Assembly (NCBI GenBank): GCA_041674745.1
Contig: JBAYVD010000001.1
Coordinates: 372,001 to 436,000 of the forward strand
Reading direction: 5' to 3'
Length of the DNA: 64,000 nucleotides
Source: UBA2040 sp041674745
Lineage (GTDB): Bacteria; Bacteroidota; Bacteroidia; Flavobacteriales_D; Crocinitomicaceae
The position numbers and the translations under genes were made by a program. This document shows, one piece after another, positions 28,755 through 36,786 of this stretch. Position 1 is the stretch's first letter, and every line of letters begins with the position of its first letter. A model generated the notes under the pieces. That model was not told the origin of the DNA, did not search any database, and saw only the letters and a program-made list of their open reading frames with translations.

Positions 28755-29456
28755 ATGAGAAAAATAGACAAGCACATCGAAAAATTGGAATTTGTTAAGG
28801 TGTATATCACCGACAACGGAGAACAAATATTGACGCATTTTGAAGGGGTTATTTTCAATCAAAATGAGGATTTTATCTACATGTGTGATTTGTCAGATTT
28901 CAATTACGATGGTTTTGTAATCGTTCGAAAAACGGATGTTGCTGAGATCAAACGTAGCGACAATGAGAAATTCTTCAACCGAATTTTAAAAGAGGAAAAA
29001 ATCATTCGCAACATTCGTCTCCGGAAACGTGAAATAGGCTTCCGCGTTGGCGAAATGGAAGAAATGTTCGCGCAATTGCGCAAAAAGAATTTTCCTGTCA
29101 TTGTGGAATGTTTGTACGGAAGCGAAGATTCATTTCAGATTGGGCCCATCGTTCAAGTGAAAGAGAACAAAATGAAAATGGATTATTTCAATTCATTGGG
29201 TGAATTTGATGAGCAACCTGTTTCCATAAAATACAAAGATATTACCTTCGTCCGTATCGATTCGCCGTACGCGAATCTTTTCTATAAATACGCTACCCGG
29301 CCGGGTGAAGAAGTGGAAAAAAAGAAGTCCAAATCGAAAAAGAAAAAGTCTGAAAAGGGGGTACCCAAAAAAGACAAAAAGAAGTCGAAAAAGGATAAAA
29401 AATCCAACAAGAAAAGCTCCAAGAAAAAATCAAAGAAATTGATGATGGTTGTTTAA
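28755..29456 (+). CDS. Hypothetical protein with extreme lysine-rich tail
   Basis: A protein of about 233 residues from ATG 28755 (an in-frame TTG at 28734 would add seven residues). The first 185 residues form a mixed alpha/beta body with short blocks such as FEGVIFNQNEDFIYMCDLSDF and YKDITFVRIDSPYANLF, but no family I can name. The last 45 residues are almost entirely Lys and Ser (repeats of KKSKK and DKKSKK), suggesting nucleic-acid or polyanion binding. No signal peptide or membrane segment is present. Confidence 0.7.
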   Translation: MRKIDKHIEKLEFVKVYITDNGEQILTHFEGVIFNQNEDFIYMCDLSDFNYDGFVIVRKTDVAEIKRSDNEKFFNRILKEEKIIRNIRLRKREIGFRVGEMEEMFAQLRKKNFPVIVECLYGSEDSFQIGPIVQVKENKMKMDYFNSLGEFDEQPVSIKYKDITFVRIDSPYANLFYKYATRPGEEVEKKKSKSKKKKSEKGVPKKDKKKSKKDKKSNKKSSKKKSKKLMMVV

Positions 29457-29551
29457 TGGGTAATAAGTTGCAAGTTACAACAAGTTGCGAGTTTTGTGAC
29501 GGATTACAATAAACAATAAACGCTTCTCAACCGAAGTTCACTTAAAAGATC

Positions 29552-31087
29552 CTATTTCAACAGACTTTTCATAGACGTTTTCTCACGGATTACGCCATCC
29601 AATTCCGAGATCTTCACACGAATTTGTTGCATGGTATCAATGTCACGAACCGTTACTGTATCGTCTTCCAAAGTTTGGTGATCCACCATTACACAGTATG
29701 GTGTACCAATCGCATCTTGACGTCTGTATCGTTTTCCTGGAGAATCTTTTTCGTCGTATTGGCAATTGAACTCGAATTTCAAATTGTCGATGATTTCTCT
29801 TGCTTTTTCCGGTAAGCCATCTTTTTTCGTCAATGGCATTACGGCCACTTTGTAAGGAGCTAAGGCAGCAGGCAATTTCAAAACCGTTCGGTCTGAACCA
29901 TCTTCCAACACTTCTTTTTTCAAAGAAGCACTCAAAATAGACAAGAACATTCTGTCCAATCCAACGGAAGTTTCCACCACATACGGAACGTAATTTTGGT
30001 TCAACTCTGGATCGAAATATTGTAATTTTTTTCCGGAAAATTGTTCGTGTTGTTTCAAATCGTAATCGGTACGGGAGTGAATTCCTTCCAATTCTTTGAA
30101 ACCCATAGGGAAATTGAATTCGATATCTGCAGCAGCGTTGGCGTAATGGGCCAATTTGATGTGATCGTGAAAACGGTAATTTCCGTCGCCCAATCCAAGC
30201 GCTTTGTGCCATTTCAAACGGTAATCTTTCCAGTATTCGTACCATTTCATTTCTTCACCTGGTCGAACGAAAAACTGCATTTCCATTTGTTCAAACTCCC
30301 GCATGCGGAAAATAAATTGGCGCGCGATGATTTCATTTCGGAACGCTTTCCCAATTTGAGCAATCCCAAACGGAATCTTCATGCGGCCTGATTTTTGAAC
30401 ATTCAAGAAATTCACGAAAATACCTTGCGCCGTTTCTGGACGGAGATAAATCGTAGACGCGTCACCCGCCACGGAACCCATTTCGGTGGAGAACATCAAA
30501 TTGAATTGACGAACTTCCGTCCAGTTGCGGGAGCCTGAAATGGGACAAACGATTTCCAAATCCTCAATCAATTGTTTGACCCCAACCAAATCGTTGTTTT
30601 CCAACGTTTCGCGCATGCGGTTTTCAATTTCGGTAATTTTTTCTTCGTTTCTTAATACGTTCGGATTGGTAGCGCGGAACTGAGCCTCGTCGAAACCATC
30701 GGCAAAACGTTTTTTTCCTTTTTCTACCTCTTTCTCTATTTTCTGACGAATTTTCTCGATGTGTTCTTCGATCAAAACATCCGCTCTGTATCTTTTTTTG
30801 GAATCTTTGTTGTCAATCAAAGGATCGTTGAAGGCATCTACGTGTCCCGATGCTTTCCAAGTCGTTGGGTGCATAAAAATGGACGCGTCTATTCCAACAA
30901 TGTTTTCGTGCATTTGCACCATGGAAGTCCACCAATAGTCTTTGATGTTATTTTTCAATTCAACGCCCAACTGACCGTAGTCATACGTAGCGCTCAATCC
31001 ATCATATATCTCTGATGAAGGAAAAACAAATCCATACTCTTTCGCGTGCGAAATAACTTCCTTTAAAAAATCATCCTTTTGTTCCAT
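29552..31087 (-). CDS. glyS: Glycine--tRNA ligase (alpha2 type)
   Basis: Charges tRNA-Gly. The 511-residue class II synthetase begins with the typical EVISHAKEYGFVFPSSEIY and GLSATYDYGQLGVELKNNI (residues 9-50). It carries the class II motif 2 region FRNEIIARQFIFRMREFEQMEM and ends with an anticodon-binding domain (about 405-500, APYKVAVMPLTKKDG). It is the single-chain GlyQS form and not the two-subunit GlyQ/GlyS. A promoter lies almost on top of the start codon (31092-31122). Confidence 0.96.
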   Translation of the reverse strand: MEQKDDFLKEVISHAKEYGFVFPSSEIYDGLSATYDYGQLGVELKNNIKDYWWTSMVQMHENIVGIDASIFMHPTTWKASGHVDAFNDPLIDNKDSKKRYRADVLIEEHIEKIRQKIEKEVEKGKKRFADGFDEAQFRATNPNVLRNEEKITEIENRMRETLENNDLVGVKQLIEDLEIVCPISGSRNWTEVRQFNLMFSTEMGSVAGDASTIYLRPETAQGIFVNFLNVQKSGRMKIPFGIAQIGKAFRNEIIARQFIFRMREFEQMEMQFFVRPGEEMKWYEYWKDYRLKWHKALGLGDGNYRFHDHIKLAHYANAAADIEFNFPMGFKELEGIHSRTDYDLKQHEQFSGKKLQYFDPELNQNYVPYVVETSVGLDRMFLSILSASLKKEVLEDGSDRTVLKLPAALAPYKVAVMPLTKKDGLPEKAREIIDNLKFEFNCQYDEKDSPGKRYRRQDAIGTPYCVMVDHQTLEDDTVTVRDIDTMQQIRVKISELDGVIREKTSMKSLLK

Positions 31088-31091
31088 GGCG

Positions 31092-31121
31092 CAAAGGTAA
31101 TTGTAAAATGATAAATGGCAA
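31092..31121 (-). promoter_or_regulatory. Promoter of glyS, predicted near-leaderless
   Basis: On the minus strand TTG (31119-31121) and TACCTTTG (31092-31099) are separated by 19 bases, matching the Bacteroidota consensus. The -7 element ends only four bases before the start codon at 31087. Transcription would therefore begin at or within a few bases of the ATG, and the mRNA would be leaderless or nearly so. Confidence 0.65.
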
Positions 31122-31215
31122 TTGGTTGGGTAGAATTTACCTAGGAAGATGTAAAGTTTGTTTGGACTAAAATTGGATTTAGAGTGGGTTTATAGGTTAA
31201 TGACCTCTTTTTTTG

Positions 31216-31306
31216 CCACAGATTAAAGGATTTTAGCGGATTTTGTTTTTCTAGGCTCATGTTTTATTCACATGTTGCATCCAATACATCCGAGTAATCC
31301 GCGGCA
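31216..31306. repeat. Inverted-repeat unit A (no gene inside)
   Basis: The left arm at 31216-31245 begins CCACAGATTAAAGGATTTT. The right arm at 31274-31306 reads, on the opposite strand, as TGCCGCGGATTACTCGGATG followed by TATTGGATGCAAC. The two arms are 28 bases apart. The right arm's complement resembles the 5' end of the GxxExxY gene at 31458. Confidence 0.75.
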
Positions 31307-31334
31307 GTTTGAGACTAATTGTTTTGTCTTTTTG

Positions 31335-31429
31335 CCACAGATTAAAGGATTTTGGCAGATTTTGTTTTGTTAGGAATATATTGATTTGTAATCAACGCTG
31401 CATCCAATAAATCTGCGCAATCTGTGGCA
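31335..31429. repeat. Inverted-repeat unit B (no gene inside)
   Basis: The left arm at 31335-31364 is nearly identical to the left arm of unit A. The right arm at 31396-31429 reads, on the opposite strand, as TGCCACAGATTGCGCAGATT followed by TATTGGATGCAGCG. It shares an exact 18-base block, GATTTATTGGATGCAGCG, with the start of the GxxExxY gene in unit C (31471-31488), in inverted orientation. Confidence 0.8.
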
Positions 31430-31457
31430 TCATTCATTAGATAATAGTTTATTTCTA

Positions 31458-31853
31458 CCACAGATTAAAGGATTTATTGGATGCAGCGATGGAAGTTCAT
31501 ACGAAATTAGGACATGGCTTTCTTGAAGCCTTGTACAAAGATGCTCTTGAAATAGAATTTGATAAACGAGCTATAAAATATGAAAGAGAGAAAAAATACG
31601 AAGTGTATTACAAAGGGAATTGTTTGCAACATTACTATATCGCAGATTTCGTTGGAATGAACGAAATAATAATTGAAATTAAATGTGTGAAAAGAATTAA
31701 GGATGAACACATTGCTCAAACAATCAATTATCTTAAAGCTTCAGGTAAACATGTAGCATTGCTAATTAATTTTTCGCGAGGAAGTTTGGAATATAAAAGA
31801 CTGGTTTACAGTGTTTAATTTTTACAAATCCCATAAATCCGTGTAATCTGTGG
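31458..31853 (+). mobile_element. Unit C: GxxExxY gene bounded by inverted repeats
   Basis: The left end CCACAGATTAAAGGATTTAT (31458-31477) and the right end, read on the minus strand as CCACAGATTACACGGATTTA (31853-31834), are inverted copies of the same arm. They enclose the GxxExxY coding region. Units A and B have the same arms without the gene. This arrangement suggests a small mobile or amplifiable element with its gene in unit C and derivative copies beside it. Mobility itself is inference. Confidence 0.55.
31477..31818 (+). CDS. GxxExxY protein (PDDEXK_3-like nuclease fold)
   Basis: A protein of about 113 residues with the family signature GFLEALY (Gly-x-x-Glu-x-x-Tyr, about 17-23 from TTG 31477). 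It also has YIADFVGMNEIIIEIKCVK (about 54-72), where D, E and K match the order of PD-(D/E)xK nuclease active sites, and INYLKASGKHVALLINF. The frame is open upstream to 31441 through the repeat arm, which would encode HRLKDLLDAA, so the true N-terminus may be longer. TTG 31477 and ATG 31489 are the possible starts. The family has a nuclease-like fold but no proven function that I know of. The repeat arm overlaps its 5' end. Confidence 0.8.
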   Translation: MDAAMEVHTKLGHGFLEALYKDALEIEFDKRAIKYEREKKYEVYYKGNCLQHYYIADFVGMNEIIIEIKCVKRIKDEHIAQTINYLKASGKHVALLINFSRGSLEYKRLVYSV

Positions 31854-31875
31854 CGGAACAAAGGAACTTAATAAA

Positions 31876-31909
31876 AAAAATCCCACTCAATTGCTCAAGT
31901 GGGATTTTT
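31876..31909. terminator. Bidirectional terminator
   Basis: AATCCCACT and AGTGGGATT form a stem with a short AT-rich loop, preceded by an A-run and followed by a T-run. It can end transcription from the GxxExxY side and from the converging small gene ending at 31926. Confidence 0.8.
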
Positions 31910-31925
31910 CAATTTTGTTAGTTGT

Positions 31926-32246
31926 TTAAATATTCTTCGTACCGCTTTCGGCAGCCATTTTTTCTTTTCGAATGATTTCTTTTTTGGCGGCTTCTCGTTT
32001 CGCAGGGTCTTTCGCTTCTTCTTTTTGGATTTCGGCCATTTTTTTGTCCGCTGCTTCGCCTTTGAAAATTTCTTCCGTCGTAACACCGTTTTCAGTGGTG
32101 GTGATCGTCAAGGTTTTCTCTCCGTTTTCTTCCACCATTTTCACTTCTTTCGTGATTTCCACTTTCGTTTCTTCTTTCACTTTTTCTTGTGCCATGGCAA
32201 AAGAACCAAGTGTCAATGCGAAAATAAAGAGTCCAATTTTTTTCAT
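31926..32246 (-). CDS. Small exported protein, unknown
   Basis: A 106-residue protein from MKKIGLFIFALTLGSFAMAQ, a clear signal peptide; the ten upstream residues of the longer frame are unlikely. The mature part is highly charged, rich in Lys and Glu, and predicted to be helical in the C-terminal half (AEIQKEEAKDPAKREAAKKE). The N-terminal half reads like a short beta segment (TLTITTTENGVTTEEIF). No family is recognised. It is probably periplasmic and follows engB on the same strand. Confidence 0.65.
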   Translation of the reverse strand: MKKIGLFIFALTLGSFAMAQEKVKEETKVEITKEVKMVEENGEKTLTITTTENGVTTEEIFKGEAADKKMAEIQKEEAKDPAKREAAKKEIIRKEKMAAESGTKNI

Positions 32247-32299
32247 TTTTTCAATTTTAGATACACAAGTGTACAATATTCTAGCAAGTTGTACAAATC

Positions 32300-32923
32300 T
32301 TATTTCTTTTTGGAAGCCTTCATTTCAGCAAAGGATTCGTTGATGTTGGCGATGTAGTTCAGTACTTTTTCTTTCCCGAACGCACTTTCGCTGGAGGTGG
32401 TGAAAACAGGCGGCAATTCGGCCCATTGTTTCAGCATTTCCTTTTTGTATTTCGCTAAGTTTTTCTGCAAAGCGGTACTCGACAATTTATCGATTTTAGT
32501 AAAGACCATCGCAAATGGAATTCCTTTTTCACCACACCAATTCATGAACTCCAAATCAATTTTTTGGGGTTCCAAGCGACTGTCCAACAAAACGAAGAGA
32601 TTCATCAACTGTTCGCTCTCGGTCAAATACTCGACAATGAATTTTTCCCAGTTTACCCGAGCCGATTTTGAAACTTTGGCGTAGCCGTATCCTGGTAAAT
32701 CCACTACATACCATTCTTCGTTGATTAAGAAGTGATTAATCAATTGCGTTTTACCCGGTTTTCCTGACGTTTTAGCGAGCTTCTTGTTTCCGGTAAGCAT
32801 GTTGATCAAAGAAGATTTCCCTACATTCGAACGGCCGATAAACGCATACTCTGCTTTCCCATCTTGTGGTCCTTTTTTATGGTCGGTATTGGAAACAACG
32901 AATACAGCTTCTTTGATAATCAT
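32300..32923 (-). CDS. engB: Ribosome-biogenesis GTPase EngB (YihA/YsxC)
   Basis: GTPase needed for 50S subunit assembly. The 207-residue single G domain contains GRSNVGKSSLIN (about 30-41), the TSGKPGKTQLINHF switch region, DLPGYGYAKVS (about 76-86) and TKIDK (about 142-146). A -7 element TAACTTTG lies on the minus strand at 32939-32946, 16 bases before the start codon. Confidence 0.96.
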   Translation of the reverse strand: MIIKEAVFVVSNTDHKKGPQDGKAEYAFIGRSNVGKSSLINMLTGNKKLAKTSGKPGKTQLINHFLINEEWYVVDLPGYGYAKVSKSARVNWEKFIVEYLTESEQLMNLFVLLDSRLEPQKIDLEFMNWCGEKGIPFAMVFTKIDKLSSTALQKNLAKYKKEMLKQWAELPPVFTTSSESAFGKEKVLNYIANINESFAEMKASKKK

Positions 32924-32938
32924 GACTTCAATTTTTCA

Positions 32939-32946
32939 CAAAGTTA
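32939..32946 (-). promoter_or_regulatory. Putative -7 element of engB
   Basis: TAACTTTG on the minus strand matches the TAnnTTTG consensus and lies 16 bases upstream of the engB start codon. No clear -33 partner is identified. Confidence 0.5.
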
Positions 32947-33060
32947 AGAAACCTAGAAAGAAAGGGTAGAAGCTTTTCAATAATTCGACAATTCTTGCGT
33001 TTAAAACTTTCAAATGTTCTAATAAAATTGTAATATTTGTACTACTAAAAAACCAACGGT

Positions 33061-33501
33061 ATGAAATTCCTTATTATCCTTTTCCTTTCTACAGTACTTG
33101 TTTTAACTTCTTGCGGCGAAAAGCCAGCTACTATAAAAAATGAATTGGCTTCCCAAACGCCAAAAACAAAAGTGAAAGCCAACAAAATGCTGACCTTTGA
33201 AATTGAAGGAATGGTTTGTGTAATGGGTTGCGGTGGAAGCATTCGTTCCAAATTGGCAGAGACGAATGCCGTTGAAAAATGCGAGTTTGATTTCGAAGAA
33301 GGACGCGAAAAAAATACAGTGACCGTTTCATTCGATGAGAAAAAAACATCCCCTGAAAAGATTATCAAAATTGTAACGGAAATGAACGACGGTCAATTTA
33401 AAGTTGGCGCAAGTGAATCCGGTGATATTTCTATCAACATCAAAACGACGATTCAAGATGTTCCCAATGCCTTGGAAGACAAAACGAAAAGTCATATTTA
33501 A
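33061..33501 (+). CDS. Lipoprotein with heavy-metal-associated (HMA) domain
   Basis: A 146-residue lipoprotein. The signal peptide ends in a lipobox LTSC, so Cys18 would be lipidated. An HMA-like ferredoxin fold follows (about 42-112), with the metal-loop sequence GMVCVMGCGG. The two cysteines (53 and 57) are spaced CxxxC, where classical copper chaperones have CxxC. The fold continues with VEKCEFDFEEGREKNTVTVSFD. It is probably anchored in the envelope and may bind copper or another soft metal. No P-type ATPase or efflux genes are nearby. Confidence 0.8.
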   Translation: MKFLIILFLSTVLVLTSCGEKPATIKNELASQTPKTKVKANKMLTFEIEGMVCVMGCGGSIRSKLAETNAVEKCEFDFEEGREKNTVTVSFDEKKTSPEKIIKIVTEMNDGQFKVGASESGDISINIKTTIQDVPNALEDKTKSHI

Positions 33502-33540
33502 ACAGAAGTTTCTTTCGACCGCTCAAGGTCAAATCAGTTC

Positions 33541-34302
33541 ATGAAAATCCACCATCGAATTTTAGGAGAAGGGCAGCCGCTCGTTATTTTGCACGGACTT
33601 TTTGGTTACTCCGACAATTGGCAGACTCATGCCAAAAAACTGGCTGAATATTACCAAGTTATTCTCGTAGATCAACGAAACCACGGTCATTCTGATTGGA
33701 GTGAAGAATTTACCTACGATTTGCTCGTAGACGATTTGAAGGAATTGGTCAACGATTTGTCCTTGGAAAAAATCTTGTTATTGGGTCATTCCATGGGCGG
33801 AAAAACAGCGATGCGCTATGCTCAGCGTTACCCAGAAGATTTGGAAAAATTGATGATCGTGGACATTGGTGTAAAAACGTATCCGGCTCACCACAATCAA
33901 ATCTTGCAAGGTTTGCACGCAGTGGATACAACCGATTTGTCGAGTCGCTCGGTGGCGGAAGTGCAAATGGAACCTTTTATTTCTTCCTATGGTGTTCGTC
34001 AGTTCTTGCTGAAAAATCTGTATTGGAAGGAAAAAGGGAAACTGGCTTGGCGCATGAACATTCCCGTTTTGGAACGTGAAATGAGCAATATTCTTTTGGG
34101 CCTTCCAAAAGACGAAGTTTTCTTACCAACACTTTTCATCCGAGGAGCATTATCAGATTATATTTTAGACGATGACATCGACGAGTTGGAAAACCAATTT
34201 CCAGACATGCAATTAATGACCATTGAAAATGCTGGACACTGGGTTCATGCCGAAGCTCCAGATGAATTTATCGAAGCCGTTTTGTCTTTTTGTTTGCGCT
34301 AA
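33541..34302 (+). CDS. Alpha/beta-fold hydrolase (YbfF-like esterase)
   Basis: A 253-residue hydrolase with the oxyanion HGLFGYSDNW (about 18-27), DQRNHGHSDW (about 44-53), nucleophile elbow GHSMGG (Ser near 83) and catalytic His in GHWVHAE near 237. Its overall length and motifs match the YbfF esterase group. The substrate is unknown. There is no signal peptide, so it is cytoplasmic. It precedes the VWA gene by 37 bases. Confidence 0.88.
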   Translation: MKIHHRILGEGQPLVILHGLFGYSDNWQTHAKKLAEYYQVILVDQRNHGHSDWSEEFTYDLLVDDLKELVNDLSLEKILLLGHSMGGKTAMRYAQRYPEDLEKLMIVDIGVKTYPAHHNQILQGLHAVDTTDLSSRSVAEVQMEPFISSYGVRQFLLKNLYWKEKGKLAWRMNIPVLEREMSNILLGLPKDEVFLPTLFIRGALSDYILDDDIDELENQFPDMQLMTIENAGHWVHAEAPDEFIEAVLSFCLR

Positions 34303-34339
34303 AACAATATTTCGGCAGGTATTTTGTTATGTTCGTAGT

Positions 34340-35767
34340 ATGAAGAACTTTCTCCTATTTCTTGTGATCTCGATTTCTGGGTTGATTTTCGGTCAAACGG
34401 AGTTTAGCACGCGTTCCCATGATTTTGGCAACTTGGAGGAATATTCCGACCGATTTATAGACATTAAAATCACCAACAAAGGCCCGAAAAAAGAGTACAT
34501 CCTCAGTGTGAAAAAACCGGCTGAAGTCGTTTACATTGTGAGTGGACAATTCATGGAAAAAGACAGTAGTTTGCTCGTTCGATTGCAGGTAAATCCCAAA
34601 GAAAAAGGGCGTTTCAACTACTCAATAGATATTTTTACCTCCGGCAAAAATGAAGCAACAAAAATTACGTTGAAAGGAAATTTATTGAACGTTCCGCGTG
34701 ATAATATGGCGGCATTTCAAAATTGCCCCACTTTCGGGCAACGATCTTCCGCCAATCCATTGGATTTTGAATTAACTGTCATGACAATCGACAAATTGAC
34801 CCGCGAACCGTTGGGAAAATCGACTGTGACATTGTTGCAAAACGGCCGAGCCATTGGTGCTTACAAAACCAATAAAGTAGGTAAAGTGCAAGAAAAAGTG
34901 CCTTTGGGCTACACCTATTTTTATGCGAAACACGAAACCTATTTACCAGTAGAATATGGCACATATGTCAATTTCAAACGAAATTACATAGTGTTAGAAT
35001 TGGAAAAAGATCCGACGATTTTAGTGGAACCAGAAGTCCCAGAACCGATTGAAATTGCGGAATTACCGAAAGAAGAGCCAAAAGAGGAACCAAAGGAAGA
35101 TCCGAAGGAAATTGTCATTGAAATTGAGAAGGAATTGGAAACGGAAGTCGTTTTGCCAAAAGAAGTGCCTGTGGAATTCGCTAAATTGGATCCAAATGAT
35201 TTTTCGGACGAAAATTTCAATCCTGTAAACATGGTTTTTGTATTGGATGTTTCCTCCTCCATGAATCAAGAAGATAAAATCGAATTGATGAAATACGCTT
35301 TGAACGAAATGGTGGCCATCATTCGACCGCAAGACAAAATTTCCCTGGTTACCTATTCCACACATGCACGGGTTATTCTGGACGCCGCGACGGGAAATGA
35401 GAAAGGGGAAGCGAACCAGAAAGTTGATCATTTGAAAGCTTCGGGTTTGACGGCTGGCGGAGCAGGCATCAAGTTAGGATACAAGCAAAACATGAAAGAG
35501 TTTATTCCTGGAGGCGTAAATCAGGTCATCATCATCACGGATGGGGCATTCAACCGCAGTTCGGAAGATTACATCAAATACGTTCGCAAATACAAAAAGA
35601 AAGGCGTTAATTTATCGGTTGTGGGCATCAAAAACTCTGACAAAGACGAGGAGAAAATGATAGAAGCAGCTCAAAAAGGGGGAGGACGTTATATTCCAAT
35701 CGATAAATTGGCGGATGCACAAAACAATTTGAAGCAAGAATTACGCTTGTTGAGTTATAAGTTTTGA
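34340..35767 (+). CDS. Exported von Willebrand factor A domain protein
   Basis: A 475-residue protein from ATG 34340, which gives a signal peptide (MKNFLLFLVI to IFGQ); the longer frame would overlap the hydrolase gene. An immunoglobulin-like N-terminal region (about 20-115, FSTRSHDFGNLEEY) is followed by a carboxypeptidase-regulatory-like segment. A glutamate/proline/lysine linker (repeats of PKEE, about 245-258) then leads to a VWA domain (about 295-475) with an intact metal site DVSSS and ITDGAFN. Likely role: protein-protein interaction at the cell surface. It has no T9SS domain. Confidence 0.85.
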   Translation: MKNFLLFLVISISGLIFGQTEFSTRSHDFGNLEEYSDRFIDIKITNKGPKKEYILSVKKPAEVVYIVSGQFMEKDSSLLVRLQVNPKEKGRFNYSIDIFTSGKNEATKITLKGNLLNVPRDNMAAFQNCPTFGQRSSANPLDFELTVMTIDKLTREPLGKSTVTLLQNGRAIGAYKTNKVGKVQEKVPLGYTYFYAKHETYLPVEYGTYVNFKRNYIVLELEKDPTILVEPEVPEPIEIAELPKEEPKEEPKEDPKEIVIEIEKELETEVVLPKEVPVEFAKLDPNDFSDENFNPVNMVFVLDVSSSMNQEDKIELMKYALNEMVAIIRPQDKISLVTYSTHARVILDAATGNEKGEANQKVDHLKASGLTAGGAGIKLGYKQNMKEFIPGGVNQVIIITDGAFNRSSEDYIKYVRKYKKKGVNLSVVGIKNSDKDEEKMIEAAQKGGGRYIPIDKLADAQNNLKQELRLLSYKF

Positions 35768-36108
35768 TTATTTAGATAATCACGAAAAGTCGAAAAACAA
35801 TACTAAAATAATTTTTAGTTCGGAATCAGCTTGGTTTGTGTGAAAATCAATCTACTTGTAATTGTTCAATATTTCATGGAGATTAAAACCCCACTAATCA
35901 ATAAAAATGACTGATTGCTAGTGCTCTATGCTGAAATTCGAAAATTCCCGAATTTGGGAATTCCCAAATTTACGAACGACAATTGAAAATCAGCACTTTA
36001 GATGAATTAATGAAAACATAGGTTTCATCTTTGTCAAATGAATAATTCACTAATTAAACCAATAAAGGAGATTTTTGATACTCTGTTTTAACTTCGCGTA
36101 CTATCCGA
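35768..36108. other. 341-bp intergenic region with a nested palindrome
   Basis: No coding signal. The main feature is AATTTGGGAATTCCCAAATT at 35951-35970, a perfect 20-base palindrome. The six bases ATTCCC just before it pair with GGGAAT inside it, so alternative hairpins are possible. It lies between convergent genes (the VWA gene and the operon ending at 36109), with no U-tract. Confidence 0.6.
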
Positions 36109-36786
36109 TTATTTCTTCAAGTATTCTTTCACGCTTTCCTCTGCATACACCTTGTCTTGGTCCAAATTGGCCCAAAGTGTTTGGATGAATTGTTCTTTGT
36201 TTTCCACAGCGCTCAAAGGAACGTGTAATTGCAAATCTTTGATAAAATCGAAATGCAAGTTATCCTGGTGGATATAGATTTTACGCAAGCCCAGAAAATA
36301 AACGGCACGAATATCACGATCGGCTAATATGAGTGCTTTTTTAGTAAATCCGATTCTCCAGGATTTTCGGAACCAACCGATTAGACTAAACATCAATGAA
36401 TCGACCACGCCGGTGCCGTAAGCCAAAGCGATGGGCCAACCTTGTGGACAGATTTCATACAAGCCAAAGCTAAGACATAAAAAAACAGTTGTCTCCAATA
36501 AATTATACAGTAAAACACGTTTTTTACGCTCTAAACAAACTTCCTCGTTCCAAACAAATTTAGTGGTTTGGCTGATGAGTTTCATACCGGTCCATCGTTT
36601 CACGCTTCTTCTACCGATGATGATAAAAACAATACTGGCCGATATCCAAAAAATCAAATCTTGAAACGGAATTTGTCCACCTGTTGTGCGCAAAGGTTCA
36701 ATGGGTAAATCGCGACCGATGAAAATGCAGATGCCCATAACAGGAAAAGTCACCAAAAGCAAAAGAATATTTGTGATTTTATTCAT
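36109..36786 (-). CDS. Membrane protein, unknown
   Basis: A 225-residue protein with about four membrane helices (about 5-23, 44-60, 92-110 and 118-140). A soluble C-terminal half follows (YIHQDNLHFDFIKDLQLHVPLSAV), which may be a PH-like beta domain. The start overlaps the end of the DUF349 gene by 8 bases, so it is probably coupled to it. The family is not recognised. Confidence 0.65.
   Translation of the reverse strand: MNKITNILLLLVTFPVMGICIFIGRDLPIEPLRTTGGQIPFQDLIFWISASIVFIIIGRRSVKRWTGMKLISQTTKFVWNEEVCLERKKRVLLYNLLETTVFLCLSFGLYEICPQGWPIALAYGTGVVDSLMFSLIGWFRKSWRIGFTKKALILADRDIRAVYFLGLRKIYIHQDNLHFDFIKDLQLHVPLSAVENKEQFIQTLWANLDQDKVYAEESVKEYLKK

Larger units (their letters stand above)
31088..31476. 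other. 389-bp region between glyS and the GxxExxY gene
   Basis: Holds the glyS promoter (31092-31121) and two tandem, inverted-repeat units of about 91 and 95 bp that begin 119 bases apart (31216 and 31335), both built from CCACAGATTAAAGGATTTT-like arms. No separate gene is visible. The last 19 bases are the left arm of a third unit, which contains the GxxExxY gene. Confidence 0.7.

Noticed and set aside
31216..31429. Possible CRISPR array
   Set aside because: The repeats are few, imperfect and inverted within each unit, and no cas genes are nearby. They fit element arms better.
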